This document shows, one piece after another, positions 57,281-64,000 of a DNA stretch of 64,000 bases (its first letter is position 1; every line of letters starts with the position of its first letter). The position numbers and the translations under genes are program-made. Origin of the DNA: Apoda limacodes (Eukaryota; Arthropoda; Insecta; Lepidoptera; Limacodidae). Where the stretch lies: the NCBI GenBank assembly GCA_946406115.1, contig OX291547.1, forward strand, positions 14,327,001 through 14,391,000, in the 5' to 3' direction. The notes beneath the pieces are model-generated. The model had not been told where the DNA came from. It ran no database searches and saw only the letters and a list, made by a program, of their open reading frames with translations.

Positions 57281-60200
57281 CTATAAGTTAATCTTAAAAT
57301 GACCCCAAGCATATGTATCTGTTGAATTAGGTAAAATATATCTCTTGGTGTCATTACAGGATAGACAAGTTTTATTAATTTGTTGTGTAAAAATAGTATG
57401 TTTCACACTTCGAATCCTACACATTTGTGAAACATTTACATTTTTATTAAATAGACACAACTTATAATTTTCCAAATTCATCTTTTTTGTCACACTTTTA
57501 TTTACACCTTTAGCTTTAGCAATAACCTTACTTTCAATGTCCATTGCATACATTTTTGATCGAAGTCCTACAAACTCCCGAAATATTTTACCATTGTTCT
57601 CATCCTTAAAATATCCAAGTTTCTTTTTATTTAAAAGTGGGAAACCATAAACATTATCACTAGAATAGTCTGAAGTATCGAAAAAACATTCTAAGTCAGA
57701 TTTTATATCATTATAAAAATTATCTGTAAATACATGGTAAACTAAGCTATCCGTATCAGTGTATAATAACTTGACACTATTATTGTATTTTCTTTTCATG
57801 TAATTATAATGAAAGTTATACATCAATGTTTTTGATATTTCTAATATACAAAATCCTAAAACAAATGGTTTATTGAAATATACCTTAGTCTTTTGTAATT
57901 GTACAGCAATTAAAGACTCGGAGAATATAGATAGACTATGAAACTCAGGGCGAGCAATTAAACTTTGTGCACCTTGAATTTTTCCATGGTTTTCCCAGTG
58001 GGTTAACAATTTCACATTAACACGTTTTTCAACATTTTCCATAGTTTTACCAAAGACTGCATTATTCATAAGTTTATAAAAATCTTTTTCAAAGTCACTT
58101 TTAGCTAAAGTTCTTAGTTGTGTATTTAAATCTATATATTTCTTCAACCAAGGACTTTGCTCAAACTGTAAAACTCTATGAACTCTAATTAATTTCATAC
58201 CAAGTTGTAAACATTGCTTCAGATTTCTATAGTGAATAATATATTTAGTTTTGTTATATAAATTTGGTACTAATTTTTTATCTTTACTGTTACCGATTAC
58301 AATGTTTTCAGGGCATAAAGGTAAGTCTGAATGAAGATCATGTAAATTTTCAGGGTATTCAAGATCAACTTCCAGTATGTATCCAATATCTGATGAATCT
58401 GATATATTGAAGTCTATGTTCGGGTTAACCCATTTAAAATCTCTTACAGGCAAATACTGAGACATTGCCCAACCATAGAGATTGTTTGCATCAAAATACA
58501 TTAAGTAAGATTTTGGTAAGTTATCTTTGTAATCACCCATATACTCGTTATTTGCCTTTCCATATCTGTTAGAACACTGTGAAATACCACCTCTTATACC
58601 AGACTTTACGAATGCTATTTTATCAAAGTCTTTTAATAATTCCAGTGTTATGTTAGTACATTTTAGCATTGCATCCCAGCTTAATCCTGGAAGGGTATAA
58701 TATTGTACAGGGTCGAGTTCATATGTTTTAATACAAATTTCTCTAAAGTTTTCAAAAATATCAGTGAGTAACATTACATCAGTTCTTAAGTATAGATTGG
58801 AATAGTCCAACATATTTTTACATTTAAATTGGACCCAAACATTTTGAGCATGTTTATAATCATCATCTGAGACACTGGTATTACTTAAAGAGTTAAAGAA
58901 AGCGTCTTGATCTGGAAGAGTTGTAACTTTTAAGGATTCATAAGAATTAACAAATTCATAAGGAAAAACACCTTTTCTAATAAGTTTATTAAAATCATTT
59001 TCGTTTGGAAATTGTTTTCTTAATTCTATAAATTGATCTTTTTTTAGATTTTTAGCTAAACTATCTAAACTACTGGCCATGAATTTAAAGGAATCTAAAA
59101 ACCGCAAATGTACTAAATGACCTCTTATATTAAGTTTTTTTGAGAATGAAATATATTTTTCCTTATTTTGCGGAATGATATCTATTTCTCCATCTTTAAA
59201 ATTCAAAGCATGAACAATAAAATGAGCATCATAATTACTTAGATTATGAAATAGAATGGGAATGAAAAAGGGAACACGATACTTTGAACTACATAATTCG
59301 TGAGCAACACCTCTAAAATTACCAGTATTCCAATCATAGTCTACTGTGATGTCATCACCCAATAGCCCTTCACAAATATAACATAATTGCGATTGTCTAA
59401 TAGATTCCTTCTCTTCGTTAGTTAATGGAAGTGGACATTTTTGAAAACAATTTATCCTATGTATATTGCTAATATCTTTGTAAATGCTTTCCATAAACAT
59501 TTTTGCACAATTAGGCCCTGTGTATGTTCTGTATGTAGACAGCTTATCATCATACGAACATTTTATATAGTATCCATAACTATAAACTTCATGTTCATGT
59601 ATTGTTTTTGTATATGACTTCGATGGATCAGGGTCACATGAGGTGACGGGTTTTAAAAGAGCTTCAAAGTCTGCATATATTACAAAAGGTAATTTTAATT
59701 TATTTGAAACTTATCAAAATAGATTTCATCATTATTTGTTTCCCGATTAAACCAATCTTTTCCTTTTTTATGAATTCCTGGTAATTCAGTAACAATATGA
59801 GCACAGTCATGTTTTTGGTGATTAATTAAATTAACTTTAGATTCAAAATATAGAAGGCAACCATCACAGATATGAATAGCATTATTTCGATTTGTTATTT
59901 GTTTACTAACCAAGCGTGATAAATTTTTTATAAAACAATAATGACCATTTGAACCATTGTTTAAAAATAATAAGTTAATGTGTAATTCTTTACGACATTT
60001 TGTAAAATATAATGGTCCAACGATGGTATTACATTTTTTTTCTTTGTTAAATTCTAATCCGAAAACATTGATACTAATGTTATTCTGTTTTTCTACCTTG
60101 GGTATATCCGATAATTTGATTGGGAACTGTATATTATTAAACTTTAGTCTATTTTGATTCCTCAAGTATGATGATACCCTTTCAGAACTTTTATTTACAG

Positions 60201-61180
60201 GATATAGTGCGGATAATAAAGCCCACTTAAAACATTGTTGATCGTTATTTTTTACATTTATGACTGCTTTTTTACGCTTAATATCTAAAGGTAATTCAAT
60301 AAACGAAGACCCTCGTAAGGGATTGAACTTATTAACATTCATTTCTAAGAACTGAATTTTTTTTAAAGTCCATCCACTATCTTTTGCTTCGAAATCACTC
60401 ATTTTATTTTTAATGTCTTCGCTTAAAGTTTCTAAATAATTTTCTAATTCGTCCCCTAAAGAAATAGTCCAATTTTTTGTTTGAAAATCGAAAGAATTTT
60501 TTAAATCTTTTGTTTCCTGTTCAAAATCTGCATGAATAATAAAATTAACTTTAACAATAGTTAACTCTTTTAAACATTCCTGAATAAGAAATAGTATCGA
60601 CTCTTTAATTGATGCTATGAATACTTCAGGAGTTTGTATTTTAAGTGACTCATTAGCTTTAGGTGATACAATTCTATACGTTAAGACCCGAGACCCAAAA
60701 GCAACTGATATAACAGAGACATTATGTAAATTATGATTATGAATAAGACATTTTTCTTTGTGTTCCTTAGATCGTAAGTGCTGAGCATAGAACCTTTGGC
60801 TAACCTGTAATTCACATATTTGACACATAACGTTCTGTCTATGTGTTGTATTGGCAGATGATGACGTCGATGCTTGTTGTAAATCTTCAACACTAATATC
60901 AGCTTGTCTCTTCAAACCTCGACCGACTTGAATTGAAGATTTTCTGTAGATATAACATGCTTATGTTAATATAAGAACACAAATATGTAACATAAAATTT
61001 AAATAAGTATAGTTAGAATGTATACCTGAATGTTTCCTCAACTTCTTTACAGATGTTAAACAGTGAAGTGTCATAATACGGATTTTCCAGAGCATTATCT
61101 TCATAATTCTCACACGCTCTCATTAGTTCTTTTTCTTCTTCTTCAAAAACATTTTGAAAAAAAACACTTTCTAGTGACAT
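57281..61180 (-). pseudogene. polB: Protein-primed-type DNA polymerase B, spliced, one frameshift
   Basis: Exon 1 is 61180-61026 (51 codons, acidic; donor GTATAC), the intron 61025-60944 (acceptor TCTACAG), then exon 2 in frame from 60943. The first part (to 59695) holds a C2H2-like finger (CQICELQVSQRFYAQHLRSK...), a CFKW ... GHYCFIKNLSRL block resembling a Cys-protease-like domain, and a second finger (CDGC ... HQKHDC). Just before exonuclease motif I the frame shifts by one base in an A-rich stretch (about 59695-59710). The second frame runs 59710-57281: YADFEAL (Exo I), LSNYDAHFIVHAL (Exo II), YSNLYLRTDVMLLTD (Exo III), YFDANNLYGWAM (Pol A), KLMNNAVFGKTMENV (Pol B) and LLYTDTDSL (Pol C). 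All catalytic residues are intact. It replicates the element; its TATA box is 72 bp upstream. Confidence 0.92.
60944..61025 (-). other. Predicted 82-nt intron in polB
   Basis: GTATAC ... TCTACAG, AT-rich, typical insect intron length. Removing it joins an ATG-initiated 51-codon exon to the zinc-finger exon in the same frame. Without it the second exon has no ATG near its 5' end. Confidence 0.6.
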
Positions 61181-61250
61181 GGTTGAAATAAACCAGTTTA
61201 GCTTTGCTTGTGAATGATGAATTAATAATAAATATAATGTTCGATTTTTC

Positions 61251-61262
61251 TCTTATATATAC
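61251..61262 (-). promoter_or_regulatory. TATA box of polB
   Basis: Minus-strand GTATATATAAGA about 72 bp before the polB ATG at 61180, between the gene and the inner edge of the right TIR. Confidence 0.55.
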
Positions 61263-61384
61263 AAGTCGATAAGGTGATTACTATATTAGTTGATGGTTAA
61301 TTAATAGTTGCTCGTTACTTATCAATTAGATACTCATAAAATTTTGTAAGGATGGTTCTTATAAATTAATTTAGCTATTAGAGA

Positions 61385-62039
61385 TTACTTTTTAAAAAAG
61401 TATTTTTTACAGTTATTGGTTTCTGCTATTTGCTTCGTGATATCAAATATGATACCCTTCGTTTGCTCATATTTTTCATCTTTTGTATCCGTATAATATT
61501 TGATCCTCACTTCTGAGTGTTTCCAATGTTCATCTACTGGTACTTTTTTCAATTTTATGAGGTCATACACCTCAATTTTTATCAAATGTGTAGCATGAGC
61601 CCCATCATCATTATTAGTAGACAAGTATGTGACACCAGGGATACCATCTTTTGAAGATCTCGCCACTGTAGAGCTGAGTTTCTTTTTCTTCTGATTGGTC
61701 CCCTCAAAGAATGAGTCGATACTATTTCGACGAGACCGTTTGAGCTTTGTTGTTTCTAAGGCCTTCTCAGTTGATTGCTCATCATCCGATGTAGCGTAGT
61801 AGTAATGCTTGAACGTGTTTTCTTCCATTACGTTAAATGTTGAATTCTGTAATAAAATAAGCCTATGCTTTAAAAACATATTTGTATAATAATTTGAATC
61901 AAAATTTGCCTAAAGTGAAAACCTAAACAAAATTGGTTTAAGTAATAGACATTCAAACAAACACATAGTTTTGAGGGTCTGTAATATATATAATAAATAT
62001 AGATAAAGAATTATAAAGCAAAAAAACACATACCTCCAT
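61385..62039 (-). CDS. TIR-embedded spliced gene, right copy
   Basis: Mirror of 50333-50988: exon 1 ATGGAG at 62039-62034, intron 62033-61847, exon 2 61846-61385. The protein differs from the left copy at two residues that I can see (Phe for Tyr in SFFEGT; Thr for Ile in SSTVARS); both copies are open. Transcription runs inward, towards the polB promoter, in the same direction as polB. Confidence 0.7.
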
Positions 62040-62341
62040 AGCTTTTTTTGAAGTAAATAGAACCAGCCTCAGTATCACACAGGATGAATTCAATCACTTG
62101 ATGATAAATTGTAACTCGAATACTCTCGACTATCCTATATATATACGATTTATCTTACAAGTACAAATATAATTAAAAAGGTATTAGGAATGTCACCACA
62201 AACATCATTATCGCACTCACGACATTGTAATTAAATAAGAATAACTAATGAACGGAAAAATACGATAGACCCATTACGATAATGATATAAATACTTAACA
62301 AAACTACACAGAACCTACAGTGATGTCACGTGGTAGTTCTG

Positions 62342-62454
62342 GTCAAGCGTGAGTCGACGTATCCCAGACACAGGGGGTGGTTTTGAGAGTGGTCAAGCGC
62401 GAGTCGCCACACCCCAGACACAGGGGTGGTTTTGAGAGTGGTCAAGCGCGAGTC
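62342..62454. repeat. Subterminal ~49-50-bp repeats in right TIR
   Basis: Mirror of 49918-50030, with repeated 'ttttgagagtggtcaagcgc' blocks. Confidence 0.85.
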
Positions 62455-62704
62455 GTGCGGGGGCAGAAAAGTTAGGTTAGTTTAGGCGAGGGGTTGGGGT
62501 TGGAGGGTAGTGTGCCAGAACCAACGATGTATTGAGAGTGGTCGAATCCCCTCTACTTGTGATGATATGATCATCATGATAGCATGATAAAAAAAAGTTC
62601 CGAGCTATTTTAAATTGACTTTGATGATCTACAGAAATATGATAAGTTGTTAACGCGGAAGCTAAAAATTGAAATCGACCAGACTTCAAAATTATAATAA
62701 AAAG

Positions 62705-63185
62705 TAAAAAAAGGGTTCCGTAGAATGAGAATTATCATCAGATATCTAAAAAAAACCTGTGAACCGATTTTGTCCTAATTAATTTAAATTTTTATTTATA
62801 AGACACTTTCATCGTTATTTTTTTCAGATTTTTAGATTAGGCAGTTTATCACGGCGAGACATATTTTTTTTTTAACTTTGGGAACCAATAACTCACAAAA
62901 TAAAGTTTTTTAAGAACCTTAAATGCATTTTTATATGCCTATTCGAAGCTAACCAAAAAAAATGCATCCCTCGGTTCAATATATGGAGAGCTACTCTTCA
63001 AAAAAAATATTTGATCATCAATTTCCATAACATATCTTTAGATATGACGATTCACAAAAGCACATTCCTGTAAAATTTCATTATTTCATTATATTCTACT
63101 CAAAGAAGGCGGAATCATAAGGCTGTGACATACGGACGGACGGACATGACGAATTCATAAGGGTACCGTTTTTGCTATTTATTTA
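62705..63185. repeat. Dispersed lepidopteran repeat
   Basis: Begins 'aaagggttccgtagaatgag' and ends 'gctgtgacatacggacggac', 'ggacatgacg' and 'aagggtaccgtttttgctat'. Non-coding. It lies shortly after the right TIR. Confidence 0.6.
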
Positions 63186-63364
63186 AGCAAAATTAATGAC
63201 AGAACATTAAGCTAGATACGCGTATTGTTTGCTTTGAAGTCGAATGCCAAACACTTAAAGTAAAAATACCTACCTAAAAATAACAAAAAATTGAAGAGAA
63301 GATAGGTACAAAAAGCCTATTGGCATCCGAAATTACAGCAAAGAAGAGACGTACCTAGCTTAAT

Positions 63365-63625
63365 GATAAATACATAAATATTTTTGGACATTACACACAG
63401 CGCTGTCTGGCCCCAAAGTGAGCAAAGCTTGTGTTATGGATACCAGACAACGGATACAAATACATAAGTATAACTTTTTTTTTGTAAATTCATACATATT
63501 ATCATACAAAATTACACCGAAACTCAAGACAAACACAAATGTTTATCACATAAATGTTTCCCAGGGCGGGAATCGAACCCACACCCTCTGAACAGCATCC
63601 GACTCGGCTGCTAGGGAGACAATCT
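63365..63625 (-). repeat. tRNA-derived SINE, minus orientation
   Basis: 'tattttt' then 'ggacattacacacagcgctg' and 'tctggccccaaagtgagcaa' (complement of the SINE 3' body), and 'cccagggcgggaatcgaacc' (complement of the B box) near 63560, followed by a decayed A-box side with 'ggctgctagggag'. It matches 22946-23176 in reverse. Confidence 0.8.
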
Positions 63626-64000
63626 GTTAGTATTTTTCTATAGGGGGCTAGTTTGTACTTTTTAGTAGAGTTTTGTTTATTACTCCTAATAATTGTTATA
63701 ATTGTACTAAGTAGTTACAGGTCTTTCTAAGCTAAATAAAGTCAGATGAAAATATCTCATGAATAAGGTCGACCTTAAATCAGTTGTTTAATCTCAATAA
63801 TTTAATTAAACTACAAAAAATTATATCCACTACATGAAAATTTTAATCTTTTATAACCCATGCCTTTTTGTTGAGTTAAAGCAGCTATTTTACGCATCAA
63901 ACTTTTCGTTGACAAAATTTATTCATGACGAGATCCCTTACAAATAAATACATTTGGGAATACACTGTCGTAATGAATTTGATACGGGTTATGAAACCTA

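Larger units (their letters stand above)
49829..62543 (-). mobile_element. Polinton/Maverick (adintovirus-like) element
   Basis: 12.7 kb bounded by 1.19-kb inverted repeats and carrying the full Polinton hallmark set on the minus strand: family-B DNA polymerase, packaging ATPase, integrase, adenain-like protease, double jelly-roll major capsid and penton-like minor capsid, plus conserved accessory proteins. Its AT-rich, densely packed genes contrast with the empty flanks. Both TIR copies end at the same base (GACCACTCTCAA tip). No 6-bp target duplication flanks them: left neighbour TTGCTG, right neighbour GAATCC. The TIRs are nearly identical, so insertion or TIR homogenisation was recent, yet polymerase and penton each carry one disabling change. 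Confidence 0.96.
61353..62543. repeat. Right terminal inverted repeat of Polinton
   Basis: 1191 bp, the reverse complement of 49829-51020 with a 1-bp indel in a C/G run of the subterminal repeats and very few substitutions. Confidence 0.95.

Noticed and set aside
62477..62689. ORF crossing the right Polinton end
   Set aside because: It spans the element-host junction and has no conserved content.

Overview
The window looks like AT-rich, repeat-dense insect DNA, most likely from a lepidopteran. This rests on the mix of repeats: RTE and CR1/jockey-like LINE tails, tRNA-derived SINEs, and the short dispersed families with 'ggttccgtac' and 'aatattagtatgga' ends that I know from moths and butterflies. 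There is no bacterial-style gene organisation. Host coding content is almost nil. I see one well-supported exon (34849-35084: acceptor, 5'UTR, signal-peptide start, donor) and one weaker isolated exon candidate on the minus strand (22670-22840).

Layout. 1-6.4 kb: a ~103-bp tandem repeat and old LINE scraps. 6388-18481: a 12.1-kb foldback-type element whose two inverted arms (about 4.0 and 2.5 kb) are arrays of diverged repeats. It is flanked by an exact 6-bp target duplication (TGCGAG), and its loop is filled by a decayed BEL/Pao LTR retrotransposon that also contains LINE fragments. 18.5-24 kb: an RTE remnant, a palindromic MITE and a SINE. 24001-27660: a CR1/jockey-group LINE with an intact 987-codon EN+RT ORF; two more copies of its family follow at 27.8-28.2 kb and 30.7-32.0 kb. 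32014-33024: a TIR element carrying a broken KRBA2-type integrase. 33-49.8 kb: dispersed repeats and the host exon, otherwise empty.

49829-62543 is the centrepiece: a nearly complete Polinton/Maverick (adintovirus-like) element with 1.19-kb terminal inverted repeats. The minus strand carries, in order, a protein-primed-type DNA polymerase B, an A32/FtsK-like packaging ATPase, a small protein with a hydrophobic tail, a conserved Polinton protein, a chromodomain integrase, a penton-like minor capsid protein, a pVI-like protein, the double jelly-roll major capsid protein and an adenain-like protease. Together these form a replication + integration + virion set. Two lesions are visible: a one-base frameshift before the polymerase exonuclease I motif, and an in-frame stop in the penton gene.

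The most unusual features of this element are three. An apparently spliced gene lies wholly inside each TIR, so it is present twice. Four gene junctions overlap stop and start codons (three TAATG, one ATGA). Matching TATATAAG boxes stand about 70-80 bp upstream of only two gene groups, which suggests that one polycistronic unit expresses the eight genes from ATPase to protease.
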